Source: Prolixibacter bellariivorans ATCC BAA-1284
GTDB lineage: Bacteria; Bacteroidota; Bacteroidia; Bacteroidales; Prolixibacteraceae
DNA length: 64,000 nucleotides
Direction: 5' to 3'
Assembly: GCF_000621705.1 (NCBI RefSeq)
Contig: NZ_KK211332.1
Coordinates: 186,001-250,000, forward strand
This document shows positions 12,151-21,561 of this stretch, piece by piece. Each line of letters opens with the position of its first letter. Position 1 is the first letter of the stretch. The translations under genes were made by a program, and so were the position numbers. The notes beneath the pieces were generated by a model. That model did not search any database. It was not told the DNA's origin and saw nothing but the letters and a program-made list of their open reading frames with translations.

Positions 12151-12172
12151 AAAAACCCGCTCAGGCCGGGTT
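12151..12172 (-). terminator. Terminator between susD and the GH2 lipoprotein gene
   Basis: The minus strand shows CCCGGCCTGAGCGGG followed by TTTTTTAC. A second hairpin (GGTCAGCAC/GTGCTGGCC) lies closer to the susD stop at about 12222-12247 without a U-tract. Together they could reduce read-through so that SusC/SusD are made in excess over the enzymes. Confidence 0.65.
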
Positions 12173-12285
12173 CTCCTGAACGGTTTTTTTGATTTACATT
12201 AATTTAAAGCAACTGCATTTGAACAGGCCAGCACCGTCATCGTGCTGACCCGTAAAAATTATTCTAACAGAAGCATATGTATCCC

Positions 12286-14304
12286 TTAGTAACCCGTTGG
12301 AGGGGTATTAGCTTGAGTTGGCCATCCTGGGTTCTGATAAATCGGGGATGTAGTCACATCATTATCCTTCGAAGTGATTAAGAAATGCTGCAAAGCAATT
12401 GGGTGAAGGTAATGTGCCATTGCCCACTTATATCCGTTGTACACCAAGGATGTTGACGTTTTCTCATATGGAAGCAGGTATTCGCTTCTTGATGGATCCG
12501 ATACTGTGCTGGCATCCCCCACCCCATAAGTAAGCGTCGAATTACCATTACTATCCTTATACCAATTCTGCATGGGTCCCCACAATTTGAAACCCTCGAT
12601 ATGGTACGGATTATCAATCATTTGATCCATTGCTCGCCAGCGAATCAAATCCATCCAGCGAAGACCTTCAGCCATCAATTCACAACGACGTTCACGGCGA
12701 ATATTATACATGGTTTTATCTACCAACTGACCTGCAGAATATGCACCCCAGTCGTTAGCTGCTTCCTTGCTCATATCGGTTGCATTAATTGTCTTCTGGA
12801 AATCCGGATCCACTCCTGCCCTAACGCGAATTTCACGCCAGTAGGTTTGTGCTGTTGCATCAAGACTTCCATTTTTCATGTATTCAGCCTCCATGTAATT
12901 CAGGTAAGCTTCTACCGCGCGAAAAACAATAGCACCGGTATAACCTCCACCATTAGCACATTGCGCTGCATCATAGTTCAACCCTTTCCTAATCGTATAA
13001 CCTGTTGTGTATTTCTGCTCTTGCGACGAACTAGTAATATCAGGAATCGGTTCAATCGGAGTAGCATGATCGCCCACTGTACTCGGATACAATACATTCA
13101 CCTGGTTAGGTTGCTTAAGGAATAACCACAAACGACCATCGCGATTTTTACGTACGTCCGAAATGTAATCATCTCCAGCATAACCTGAACCAGCAGCGTA
13201 AATAGGCAAGCCGTTAGCCATCAGGAAATCATCAACGAGACCGCGGGTCAAACCAATACCATCGTTACCTGATTGCTCGTACACTGGCACGTTATGAGTA
13301 ATACCCAAGCCGGCATCATATCTCCTCCAAAAAAGGACTTCACCAAAACCTGACATGTCAACAGAACTAAACATCTGACAGTAAGGATTCGCATCACTTG
13401 CCACACTGAAAGCTTTACCGGTGTCGGCTTCCGCACTCATATTGTTTGCCACAAGCGAGATGTTATCAGCGACCTGCTTGGCCGCATCCATCGATTGGGT
13501 CAGGAAATAGTCAACCTCATTATCTATTCCTCCTGAAGGATATTGATAATTAGCATTGTAATCTTTGTTTTTACCCGGCCAGTTCGGACCATTGGGTACA
13601 AAAGCTGTCCCTTTGAAGTTCTTTAGCCAAGAGCCTTCGAACAATGCTACCCGCGATTTCAAGAGTAAAGCAGCATATTTGGATAAGCGATTCGTTCCTC
13701 CCTCCGGTGCCTCTGGTTGCATCAGATTGACTGCCGAATCCAAATCAGCAATGATAAAACGAGCGACTTCATTACATGGAGCACGTTTACTCGCTGCTGT
13801 CAGTGTATCGGCATTGTCAGGCAATGTTCTCTTTACAATCGGAAAATCACCAAACTCCATCAGTTTCTGAAAATATACATAAGCACGGATCATGTACATT
13901 TCCCCTATATAGTGCTTAATATTAGCCTGAGAACCGGTAATTTTTCCAGCTTTATACAATGGAACCACTTTGTTGAGAAAATAGTTACACTGGTAGATGT
14001 CAGAAAAATTCCAACCACCGCCTGATTGACCAACCTTCCATTGCCCCGGTACAAATTTGTTGTCGTATGTCATTCCGGCCTGGTTATCCGTATTGGCATC
14101 AATCCCAAACGTCCCGAACGTCCATTGTGCATGCGATGGAAACACATTGTACATGTTCACATCATAGGCCGCTAACTGCGATTCATCATTCAGATATTGA
14201 TCTGGAGTGATACTTGACAATGGAGGACGATCAAGATAGTTTTGACACGAAGTCAGAAATCCTAATGCTCCGACAATAAATACGATATATAGTTTCAATT
14301 TCAT
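12286..14304 (-). CDS. SusD/RagB-family outer-membrane glycan-binding lipoprotein
   Basis: A 672-residue protein with lipobox FLTSC (Cys20) and the family opening DRPPLSSITPDQYL. Helical TPR-type regions (for example YMIRAYVYFQKLMEFGDFP at about 145-163) and the conserved C-terminal part with RRERRCELMAEGLRWMDLIRW are present. The protein sits on the cell surface as the lid of the SusC barrel and captures oligosaccharides. It begins 12 bases after the SusC stop, so the two are co-transcribed. At 672 residues it is longer than a typical SusD (about 550), which suggests extra loops for a particular substrate. Confidence 0.95.
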   Translation of the reverse strand: MKLKLYIVFIVGALGFLTSCQNYLDRPPLSSITPDQYLNDESQLAAYDVNMYNVFPSHAQWTFGTFGIDANTDNQAGMTYDNKFVPGQWKVGQSGGGWNFSDIYQCNYFLNKVVPLYKAGKITGSQANIKHYIGEMYMIRAYVYFQKLMEFGDFPIVKRTLPDNADTLTAASKRAPCNEVARFIIADLDSAVNLMQPEAPEGGTNRLSKYAALLLKSRVALFEGSWLKNFKGTAFVPNGPNWPGKNKDYNANYQYPSGGIDNEVDYFLTQSMDAAKQVADNISLVANNMSAEADTGKAFSVASDANPYCQMFSSVDMSGFGEVLFWRRYDAGLGITHNVPVYEQSGNDGIGLTRGLVDDFLMANGLPIYAAGSGYAGDDYISDVRKNRDGRLWLFLKQPNQVNVLYPSTVGDHATPIEPIPDITSSSQEQKYTTGYTIRKGLNYDAAQCANGGGYTGAIVFRAVEAYLNYMEAEYMKNGSLDATAQTYWREIRVRAGVDPDFQKTINATDMSKEAANDWGAYSAGQLVDKTMYNIRRERRCELMAEGLRWMDLIRWRAMDQMIDNPYHIEGFKLWGPMQNWYKDSNGNSTLTYGVGDASTVSDPSRSEYLLPYEKTSTSLVYNGYKWAMAHYLHPIALQHFLITSKDNDVTTSPIYQNPGWPTQANTPPTGY

Positions 14305-14316
14305 GATAATCCTTTT

Positions 14317-17300
14317 TTAGAAATTCACACTTAATCCGGCAGAAATTACTTTTGACAATGGGTATACGTTTCCACCCCATCCACCATCGATGGTTTCCGG
14401 ATCAAACATCTTTGCCAGTTTCGTTCCGGTCCACAAATTCTCTCCCGACACATAAACACGCAGTTTTTGTATTCCATACTGTTGTGTTAGTGTTTTAGGA
14501 ATTGTGTATCCGAGCTGAATATTCTTCAACCGGATGTAAGCGGCGTTTTGCAAGTAACGAGTCTGTGCCTGATGGTTCTTGCCGTTGAACAAAGGACGTG
14601 GGTAGTATGCGTTCAAATTCTCTCCAAGTGGAGAATTCGGATCATTCCGGAAGTAATCAAGATGTTGCTTCAATCCGGTTGACCACCATTCGCCCCAATC
14701 CCAGGCACCCCAGAAGAAGTAACTGTTCTGGTAATAATCGCGCTTCAGTACTCCCTGGAAGAATGCTCTGAAGTCAAATCCCTTCCAATCTGCTGAAAGA
14801 TCGATTCCGAAGTTATAGCGAGGCGTACTATTACCAATGATTTTCCGGTCACCCGGGTCATTAACTGTATTTGAACCGCCGTCAATCTTTCCATCATTAT
14901 TCAGATCGGCATACATAATATCGCCTGCTGCCCAGTTATTACCCAAAGCGTTTTGGCCGCCATTGGGAAGAGAAGCCAGGTGTTTATCCATTTCATCCTG
15001 AGTTTTAGCAATACCGATGGTTTTATATCCCCAAATCTCTCCTAACATTTCGCCGGCACGGTACGTATCCAAACGACCGGTTGGGTTCGGGTATTTGGTA
15101 ATCTTCGTTTGTGAATCAGATAAAATAAGGTGAATGGTATATCCCAGACCATTATGCAATCTGTCGTTCCATGAGATATCCATCTCCTTTCCGTATGTTT
15201 TCAAGTCGGTATTATTGGTATTCGGAACCGCTGTTCCCAGAATAGCCGGAAGTTCCGGAGCCGGCCCAACCATATCATTCGTATACCTTACAAAATAATC
15301 GAATGAACCTGTCAGGCGATTATTAAATGCACTGATATCCAAACCTGCGTCCCAGGTTTTTACTCGTTCCCAGGTCAGTGTAGAACTAATTAAACCAGGC
15401 GCAGAAGCCGTATTGGGCTGCTTATCGTTAATCAACCAAGTGCCATTCGAAATTCCCACTGGCATGGTTTCATATGTAGGGTACCAATTATCAGTATTTT
15501 GATTGCCTAACTCTCCATAGGAACCACGAAGTTTAAAGGTATTAATGTGGTCTTTCAGAGAGCCCCAGAAATTCTCTTTGGCGATATTCCACCCAGCTGA
15601 CACTGACGGGAACAGGTTCCAGCGATTATTTCCGCGATAACGGGATGTTCCGTCGTAACGCAGATTGCCTTCAACCAAGTATTTTCCGTCGTAGTTGTAA
15701 TTTAACCGACCAAAAAATCCAGCTGTAGCCCACTGTTGATAATCTCCTCCGACCGTCGGTGGCTGAATATTATTTTGCCAGTCGGCGCCGGAAGTCAAAT
15801 CCAGCACAGGAAGTGCAGGTATGATTATTCCCTGACGCGTTGCATTCAGCCCCCGATCTTTAAATAATTCGGACTGAAATCCAGCCATTACTTTGAAATG
15901 ATTTTTACCAATTTGCTTGGTATAATCGGAATAAATGTTCGGAGTGAAATAGTTCGAACGATAAGCCTCCTCATGAACCTGAGAACCTCGATCATATGGA
16001 ACAGGATTTCCTTCTACATCATGGTTATATGTTTTCTGTACATCCCAGTGACGGAAATTATCCTTTATCCGGTAATTCAGATTAGCATAAATCTTCCATC
16101 CTTTTACCGGTGTAATGGTTAAGTTCAACTGATTATACAACCAGTCATTCTGGTACTTATCCCTTCCACCATCTCTTAGTCCGAGTGCCGGAGAAGGAGA
16201 TGAATAGAGATAGCCATTCGGATCATACAGAGGGAGTACCGGCCAACCCTGTCTGGCCAAATCGGAGTTTAATGAATTGGTTAAACGAGCAGGCCTTGCA
16301 TATTCCTCACGAATAAATCGCACGTTATATGCCAATGAAACTTTGTCAGAAAGCTTGGCATTGATTTTTGACGTTGCTGTATATCGATTAAAATGATCAC
16401 TACCAAAACGCATCAATCCAGTTTGATCGAGATAATCAGTTGAAAGGTAATAGTTCACTTTGTCATTGCCTCCTGTTACACTGAGCTCATGCTCCTGCGA
16501 AGGAGCTGAACTTCTGTAAACAGCTTTGTACCAGTCGACATTTGCGTTGCCGTAACCATATCCATCAGCCCAGTATTGTGGATTGTTAGGATTTGGAATA
16601 GTGGATGTAGTGATTTTTCCATCCTGGTAGTCCTTAATCCTCTGCAATCTTGTATCGCTGAAGATCGGGCCTCCACCACTATTTTCGTTTGCATCGTTAA
16701 AATACAAAGCAAAACTATAGGAATTCATCATTTGAGGTAACAGGACCGGCTTATTCCAGCGGAAGCTATTATTATAGTTTACCCTTACTTTTCCAGCTTT
16801 ACCTTTTTTGGTCGTCACCAAAATAACACCAAAGGCAGCCCGGGAACCATAAATAGAAGAAGCTGCTGCATCTTTCAATACTGAAATATTAGCAATATCC
16901 TGTGGATTGATAGAGTTGATATCTCCTTCCATTCCATCAATTAATACCAACGGAGAACCGGTCGAGCCTTTTCCAATCGTCGCAACACCACGAATATTAA
17001 TTGTCGGATTACTATCCATATTACCATTATTCTGGGTAATATTTAATCCCGGAACAACTCCTTGTAATGCCTGTACTGCATTTTGAACCGGTCGCTGTGC
17101 AATAAGCTTATTATCAACAGTCCCTACGGCACCCGTCAGGTTGACTTTTTTCTGGGAACCAAATCCTACAGCTACCACTTCCTGTAGTCCAACTGCAGAT
17201 TCCTTCATGGTAATATTTATCTCTTTTTGATCCCCGACCGTGACTTCCTGGGGAGCCATACCTACAAAAGAGAACTGCAGAACGCTTCCCTTAGAAACGT

Positions 17301-17823
17301 TTGCCATGGTATACTTTCCATTTGTGTCTGTAACAGTTCCGGTTGTTGTTCCTTTTATAACTATCGTTACACCTGGTAGCGGCGAACCAGAGGAATCAGT
17401 GACTTTCCCTTTTATTGAACTCTCCTGCTGTCCTTTAGCAGAACTAGTTTGTTCTTTGACAGCTGGATTCAGAATAACCAGGTTTTTGTCGGTAATTACA
17501 TAATCAACGCCTCTTTCCCCGAACAATTGTTTCAGGATACTTTGCACGGATTCTTTCCGAACATTGATATTCACTTTTCGATTGACGTCGAGCCGTTCGT
17601 CCTGAACCAGGAACTTGAATTCGCTCTGTGCTTCAATCTGCTTCAGAACCTGCTCGATGCTCACATCATTCAGATTCAGTGTTAGTTTTGTCTCCTGTGA
17701 GTACACACTGGCGGATACATGCAGCGTGGTAACGAAGATCAGAAAGGTAATAAGTCGCATAATACGCAACAGTTTTTTAAGGCAAGGGATTCCTAATCCC
17801 TCAACTTTCGGGTTTTTTTTCAT
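14317..17823 (-). CDS. SusC/RagA-family TonB-dependent receptor with STN signalling domain
   Basis: A 1168-residue protein. Signal peptide to about residue 43, then an STN domain (about 44-118, TLNLNDVSIEQVLKQIEAQ). A carboxypeptidase-like regulatory domain (about 138-210), the plug with LQGVVPGLNI and the SusC signature LVLIDGMEGD, and the beta-barrel follow, ending KVISAGLSVNF. It imports oligosaccharides across the outer membrane using TonB energy. The STN domain is the part that contacts a FecR-type anti-sigma factor, and exactly such a gene lies upstream. Substrate binding here is therefore probably signalled to the ECF sigma factor at 19107. An inner ATG at 17760 would shorten the N-terminus but keep the signal peptide. 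Confidence 0.96.
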   Translation of the reverse strand: MKKNPKVEGLGIPCLKKLLRIMRLITFLIFVTTLHVSASVYSQETKLTLNLNDVSIEQVLKQIEAQSEFKFLVQDERLDVNRKVNINVRKESVQSILKQLFGERGVDYVITDKNLVILNPAVKEQTSSAKGQQESSIKGKVTDSSGSPLPGVTIVIKGTTTGTVTDTNGKYTMANVSKGSVLQFSFVGMAPQEVTVGDQKEINITMKESAVGLQEVVAVGFGSQKKVNLTGAVGTVDNKLIAQRPVQNAVQALQGVVPGLNITQNNGNMDSNPTINIRGVATIGKGSTGSPLVLIDGMEGDINSINPQDIANISVLKDAAASSIYGSRAAFGVILVTTKKGKAGKVRVNYNNSFRWNKPVLLPQMMNSYSFALYFNDANENSGGGPIFSDTRLQRIKDYQDGKITTSTIPNPNNPQYWADGYGYGNANVDWYKAVYRSSAPSQEHELSVTGGNDKVNYYLSTDYLDQTGLMRFGSDHFNRYTATSKINAKLSDKVSLAYNVRFIREEYARPARLTNSLNSDLARQGWPVLPLYDPNGYLYSSPSPALGLRDGGRDKYQNDWLYNQLNLTITPVKGWKIYANLNYRIKDNFRHWDVQKTYNHDVEGNPVPYDRGSQVHEEAYRSNYFTPNIYSDYTKQIGKNHFKVMAGFQSELFKDRGLNATRQGIIIPALPVLDLTSGADWQNNIQPPTVGGDYQQWATAGFFGRLNYNYDGKYLVEGNLRYDGTSRYRGNNRWNLFPSVSAGWNIAKENFWGSLKDHINTFKLRGSYGELGNQNTDNWYPTYETMPVGISNGTWLINDKQPNTASAPGLISSTLTWERVKTWDAGLDISAFNNRLTGSFDYFVRYTNDMVGPAPELPAILGTAVPNTNNTDLKTYGKEMDISWNDRLHNGLGYTIHLILSDSQTKITKYPNPTGRLDTYRAGEMLGEIWGYKTIGIAKTQDEMDKHLASLPNGGQNALGNNWAAGDIMYADLNNDGKIDGGSNTVNDPGDRKIIGNSTPRYNFGIDLSADWKGFDFRAFFQGVLKRDYYQNSYFFWGAWDWGEWWSTGLKQHLDYFRNDPNSPLGENLNAYYPRPLFNGKNHQAQTRYLQNAAYIRLKNIQLGYTIPKTLTQQYGIQKLRVYVSGENLWTGTKLAKMFDPETIDGGWGGNVYPLSKVISAGLSVNF

Positions 17824-17876
17824 AGATTTGAATGTTTGAATTATACTACTTAAAGCCTTTTTAACGAGGCTTTTTC

Positions 17877-17914
17877 AACCACCGGATGTGCCAGCATTCG
17901 GTGGTTTTTTGTTT
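17877..17914. terminator. Hairpin between fecR and susC
   Basis: AACCACCG...CGGTGGTT with a T-run on the plus-strand side, next to a second small inverted pair AAAGCC/GGCTTT at 17852-17873. It lies between the FecR stop and the susC start. No plus-strand gene precedes it, so it may be an attenuator or partial terminator on the minus-strand transcript. Confidence 0.4.
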
Positions 17915-17952
17915 TCATTGATCTGTAGTTTTACTGATTAATTGTTTTCACA

Positions 17953-18954
17953 TTAGTCATTAAAGGATTTATGTTGTTTCTGGTTGTTACGAGTTATTGT
18001 ATACAGGCTGTCCTTCTTTGAAAATTGAAGGCCGCTGGCAATGGAAATGGCATCCAATACTTCTTCAATATTTTCACTACTAAACGTTCCGGTATAATGC
18101 ACATCTTCCCCCAAGTCCTTCGGTTCAAACAATATTTTTACATTATATCTTCGCTCCAGCTTCCTGGAAAGATTTTCCAATGACTCATTGTGCATATACA
18201 TCAGATTCTTCCGCCAGCCTGAATATTCATCCGGGTCCACATTTTTTTTCGAGAAACTGGCATCAGCTTTATCATAGGTTATCAACTCCCCCGGTTTGAC
18301 CATATATTCCTCATACCCTGTTCTCTGGATGCTTATCTTTCCTTTCGCTAAACAGGTTTTGATGAATAAATCGTTTTGATAAGCAGACACGTTAAAATGG
18401 GTTCCATACACTTTGATATTAAAGGGACCGACATTCACGATAAAAGGTTTTTTGCTGTGAGCAACTTCGAAATATCCTTCGCCTCTCAACCTGACTGTTC
18501 GATTCCTTTTGTCAAAATCACCGGAGTACTGAAGACTGGAACTGGAATTCAACCAAACTTTGGTGCTGTCGGGGAGATATACAACCGATCGATTGCCCAA
18601 TTGGGTGGCGAACATCACATTGCCAGATTTCTGGTTCCTCTCAGGAATACCTATAAAATTTGATATTCCAAGCATCAATAGCAGACCTGCGGCTACACCT
18701 GAAAAACCAATCCATATTTGCTGTCTTCTTCTTCGCTTCTTTTCCTGAATTTTTCGGGTCAGCTCTTGAAAGGATCGTCGGGCATCATATTTTTTGTAGG
18801 AGCGAACTGTCTTGCTTTCCTCCCAAATCTTTTGAATCTGGTTGAAAAGCTGACGATTTTCCTCCTCTTCCATCAAACCATCAAAACGTTCCTTCTCTTC
18901 TGAAGAAGCGCTTCCTGTCAGGACAGCATAAATTATTTCAAATGTTTCTTTCAT
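17953..18954 (-). CDS. FecR-family anti-sigma factor
   Basis: A 333-residue protein with a cytoplasmic N-terminal sigma-binding region (1-75), one TM segment (about 81-102, IWIGFSGVAAGLLLMLGISNF), a periplasmic FecR domain (about 115-215, with VWLNSSSSLQYSGDF and GEGYFEVAHSKKPFIV) and a C-terminal DUF4974-like STN-interacting domain ending LYTITRNNQ. It holds the ECF sigma factor inactive until the SusC STN domain reports ligand. It sits between the sigma gene and susC on the same strand, the standard order for Bacteroidota signalling polysaccharide loci. Confidence 0.95.
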   Translation of the reverse strand: MKETFEIIYAVLTGSASSEEKERFDGLMEEEENRQLFNQIQKIWEESKTVRSYKKYDARRSFQELTRKIQEKKRRRRQQIWIGFSGVAAGLLLMLGISNFIGIPERNQKSGNVMFATQLGNRSVVYLPDSTKVWLNSSSSLQYSGDFDKRNRTVRLRGEGYFEVAHSKKPFIVNVGPFNIKVYGTHFNVSAYQNDLFIKTCLAKGKISIQRTGYEEYMVKPGELITYDKADASFSKKNVDPDEYSGWRKNLMYMHNESLENLSRKLERRYNVKILFEPKDLGEDVHYTGTFSSENIEEVLDAISIASGLQFSKKDSLYTITRNNQKQHKSFND

Positions 18955-19106
18955 ATTTAAGTTCGCTCTTCGTCCGAACTTACTTAGTCAGTATTATTAA
19001 ATCCTAACCGGCGAGATTCCATATATTGAGCTGAGTCTCATATATTCAAAAAACGCCCTGTTATTATGTAGGACAGTTGCCAAAAACAAAAGTCCTACAT
19101 CTTTTT

Positions 19107-19670
19107 TTAGTTTTTTTGTGAAAATTCCGGATATACCAGTTCAACACAAGTCTTAACTAGCTTTAAAGCCTTTCCAATCTGCGCCTTAACGGTTTTAACA
19201 GAAATTTCCATTACACTGGCTATTTCTTGCTGTTTTAAATCTTCAAATCGACTTTTTTCAAAAACGGTCTTACAGCGGGGAGGTAGTTTTTCGATGCATT
19301 CGAACAGGTAATTTCGGAACTCTTCCAGCTCCAAATCGATATCACTGGCCTGCTCATTTTGATTACTCCGAAAAGCACCTGCATGTTTCCTTCGGATCAT
19401 TTCAGCATTCAAACGATTTAAGCTCCGGTTTTTAACGGCTGTATACAGGTAACTCTTTATTGAGCCCGTAAATTTGATACGGGTTCTTTCTTCCCAAACT
19501 TTTGTAAAGAGCTCCTGAACAACGTCCTCTGCGATGAAATCATCCTGCAGACGAGAATTGGCAAAGTTGCACAAGGATGAGTAATAACGTTCGAACAATA
19601 ACCTGAACGCATCGAAGTCTCCGACACGTATTTTATTCATCAATTGAACATCAGTCAGGTCAAAGTGCAT
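19107..19670 (-). CDS. ECF RNA polymerase sigma factor
   Basis: A 187-residue protein. Region sigma-2 (about 20-90) has DVVQELFTKVWEERT and YLYTAVKNRSLNRL. Region sigma-4 (about 125-180) has LPPRCKTVFEKSRFEDLKQQ and the helix-turn-helix EIASVMEISVKTVKAQIGKA. It lies upstream of fecR and susC on the same strand and probably directs transcription of the polysaccharide locus once released. The closest relatives are the sigma-FecI-like factors of Bacteroidota Sus-type systems. Confidence 0.95.
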   Translation of the reverse strand: MHFDLTDVQLMNKIRVGDFDAFRLLFERYYSSLCNFANSRLQDDFIAEDVVQELFTKVWEERTRIKFTGSIKSYLYTAVKNRSLNRLNAEMIRRKHAGAFRSNQNEQASDIDLELEEFRNYLFECIEKLPPRCKTVFEKSRFEDLKQQEIASVMEISVKTVKAQIGKALKLVKTCVELVYPEFSQKN

Positions 19671-19893
19671 AAATGATATTTAGTTTAATTTGTACACACT
19701 TGGCAAAAATTACCACTATCGACATAAACCATTAATATATAACCAGAAAACACACTTTTCATGATTCCGGTTTTCGTCCCCTCAGTGTGCGAAAATCTCA
19801 AATTTACACTTTTATATCACTTATGAATCATTTATTCGTCAAATTTTTACCAACCAGTACCTACCAGTATGTTTTTTAAGAGTATAAAATCCG

Positions 19894-20232
19894 CTATTCT
19901 GCTCCTGCATGAGCAAACAACTCAACGGCCCGGGCGACCTGTTCTGGTTTCCCAAGTACATAGGCAATGTCTCCTTCCCGGAAGATGGTATTTGCTGGCG
20001 GATGTTCATGCAACTCTTCGCCTCTTTTCAGAGCCAGCAAAGTGACACCACATGTGCGACGAAACTGCACTTCGGCCAGGGATTGACTGATGAGTGGTGA
20101 AATGGGTTCAACCTTCAATGCAATGATCTCGAGGTTGGGGATCTCATTCAAAATGTTGTTTTGTTTGGGAATAAGCACTTCGGTGTTTTTGCGGAAGATA
20201 CCATAATTATCGCCCCGGTTTGAACAACGGAT
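19894..20232 (-). pseudogene. C-terminal remnant of a cation:proton antiporter (TrkA-C domain)
   Basis: The open frame runs from just after a TAA at 20233-20235 to a stop at 19894 and has no ATG; the only early start is GTG at 20178. The encoded tail (GIFRKNTEVLIPKQ, then LALKRGEELHEHPPANTIF and GDIAYVLGKPEQV) is a TrkA-C/RCK-C regulatory domain. Such domains end KefB/CPA2-type antiporters and Trk proteins. The membrane part is missing, so this is most simply a 3' gene fragment. Translation of a free RCK-C domain from the GTG cannot be excluded. Confidence 0.7.
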
Positions 20233-20329
20233 TTAGTGCTATTTAAACCCGGCTTGTCGACTCAATTTACTGCATTCGCACGAAATGTGCAGTAGGGGAA
20301 AAGAAATTTATAGGATGAACTAAAACAAC

Positions 20330-20364
20330 AAAGGGACTGTCCGAAAAACGGAAACAGTCCCTTT
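20330..20364 (-). terminator. Terminator hairpin after the thioredoxin gene
   Basis: AAAGGGACTGT / ACAGTCCCTTT is an 11-bp perfect stem with a 13-base loop, 40 bases after the thioredoxin stop. The minus-strand U-tract is weak (TTTGTTGTTTTAG), but the stem is strong. Confidence 0.7.
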
Positions 20365-20403
20365 GTTTAGCTATCAACCGGCAATTTACCGGGAAAAGCC
20401 CAA

Positions 20404-20808
20404 TCAGGCGATCTCTGACAGAATCGCTTTTTTCGATTTTACACCGGTTATTCGCTTCTCCGCTTTTCCGTCACGGAAAAGAATCATCGTTGGAATGTTC
20501 CGGATATTGTATTTCTGAGCCAGTTGCTGTTGTTCATCAACATTCACTTTGGCAATGGTAACATTGTGGTTCTCTTCTGCAATTTCATTCAGCGTAGGCG
20601 CAATCATTTTACAGGGGCCACACCAGGGAGCCCAAAAATCAACCAATACAGTGCCACTACGAATGACTGTTTTAAAATTCTTATTGTTCAGAACCTTAAT
20701 CTTTTTGCTGGGAGGTACATTTTCCAGATTCTTCATCTTTTTAAAGCCGTAAATCAAATAGGCAATAAACAGTACAGCAATACCTCCACCAATGTACAGA
20801 AACATCAT
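20404..20808 (-). CDS. Membrane-anchored thioredoxin
   Basis: A 134-residue protein. An N-terminal TM helix (about 3-23, YIGGGIAVLFIAYLIYG) and a short basic linker precede a complete thioredoxin fold with active site WAPWCGPCK at about 59-67 and cis-Pro in RNIPTMILF. Two ATGs are adjacent at the start. The CGPC motif predicts a disulfide reductase. Because positive residues follow the TM segment, the thioredoxin domain is probably cytoplasmic and tethered to the inner membrane. No partner gene adjoins it. Its own terminator follows. Confidence 0.92.
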   Translation of the reverse strand: MMFLYIGGGIAVLFIAYLIYGFKKMKNLENVPPSKKIKVLNNKNFKTVIRSGTVLVDFWAPWCGPCKMIAPTLNEIAEENHNVTIAKVNVDEQQQLAQKYNIRNIPTMILFRDGKAEKRITGVKSKKAILSEIA

Positions 20809-21117
20809 TTTATCACGTCTTTCTATTAATAACGAAAACCGCTTTCTTCAACCATTCAATAACAAAGAGCAACGGTTACATCATCATTGGGTTATCACTA
20901 AATTCCCACAAATATAACACATACATAGACACATCTATATTTTTAAATGTGAAAGATTCATTAAGTTCATGGTAAGCTTGACTGAACATGTTACCAATCA
21001 AATATAAAATCGAGGCTTTGAAAAGAGCTAAAATAAAAACCGGGCAACAAAGATCAGAAACGACTGCTCATCTCCTACCTCGCATACCCGGTTCTGTTAT
21101 CTAAACCTATACTATAA
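20809..21117. other. Gene-free AT-rich interval with one long-loop hairpin
   Basis: About 310 bases with no coding potential on either strand. It should contain the thioredoxin promoter. At 21039-21093 AACCGGG pairs with CCCGGTT around a 41-base loop, with an A-run at 21035-21040 that reads as a U-tract on the minus strand. This is a weak candidate terminator for the efflux operon ending at 21118. Confidence 0.5.
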
Positions 21118-21411
21118 CTAAACCGATTCGGTAATGTCCCAGACAAAAGCCCGAACGCCTACTTCTTCGTTAATGGCATCCATATTTTTTACTTTTTCCA
21201 AAAGTTCCGCCACTTTTTCTTCCGGTACTACGGTCATTATCGCTGAATTCATTTCCGGCCAGGTGTGCGTTCCCAAATGAGGTGGTCCGGCAACGGTTCC
21301 TCGTCCCCGAACGTCAGCCCACTGCGTGTAGCCTCTTATTCCAAGGCGATCGAGCATGTATTCCACCCGTTCGGTATTGGCCTGATTATATACAATAAAT
21401 ACTGCTTTCAC
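21118..21411 (-). CDS. PG0541-family P-II-like protein associated with RND efflux
   Basis: A 97-residue protein translated from GTG at 21411; no in-frame ATG exists before the preceding stop. The fold looks P-II/GlnB-like: an N-terminal beta strand KAVFIVYNQAN, helix RVEYMLDRLG, then a T-loop-like stretch with RGRGTVAGPPHLGTHTWPEM and a second beta-alpha-beta. The combination matches the PG0541 transporter-associated family, which sits after RND efflux genes in many Bacteroidota. It lies 150 bases downstream of the RND permease on the same strand. A role in sensing a ligand and adjusting the pump is plausible but not shown by the sequence. Confidence 0.8.
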   Translation of the reverse strand: MKAVFIVYNQANTERVEYMLDRLGIRGYTQWADVRGRGTVAGPPHLGTHTWPEMNSAIMTVVPEEKVAELLEKVKNMDAINEEVGVRAFVWDITESV

Positions 21412-21561
21412 GTTGTATGTTTTAAATTCATTTAATCGTTCGCTGTTCTTGTTTTCCGGTTAAACCGGGAAGATAAATACTGCCGTTTGACAGCTTTACC
21501 ATTCCCGGATAATTTTTAACCATATGAATCGTTGGACAAATTCACTGTCATTTCCAGTAAA

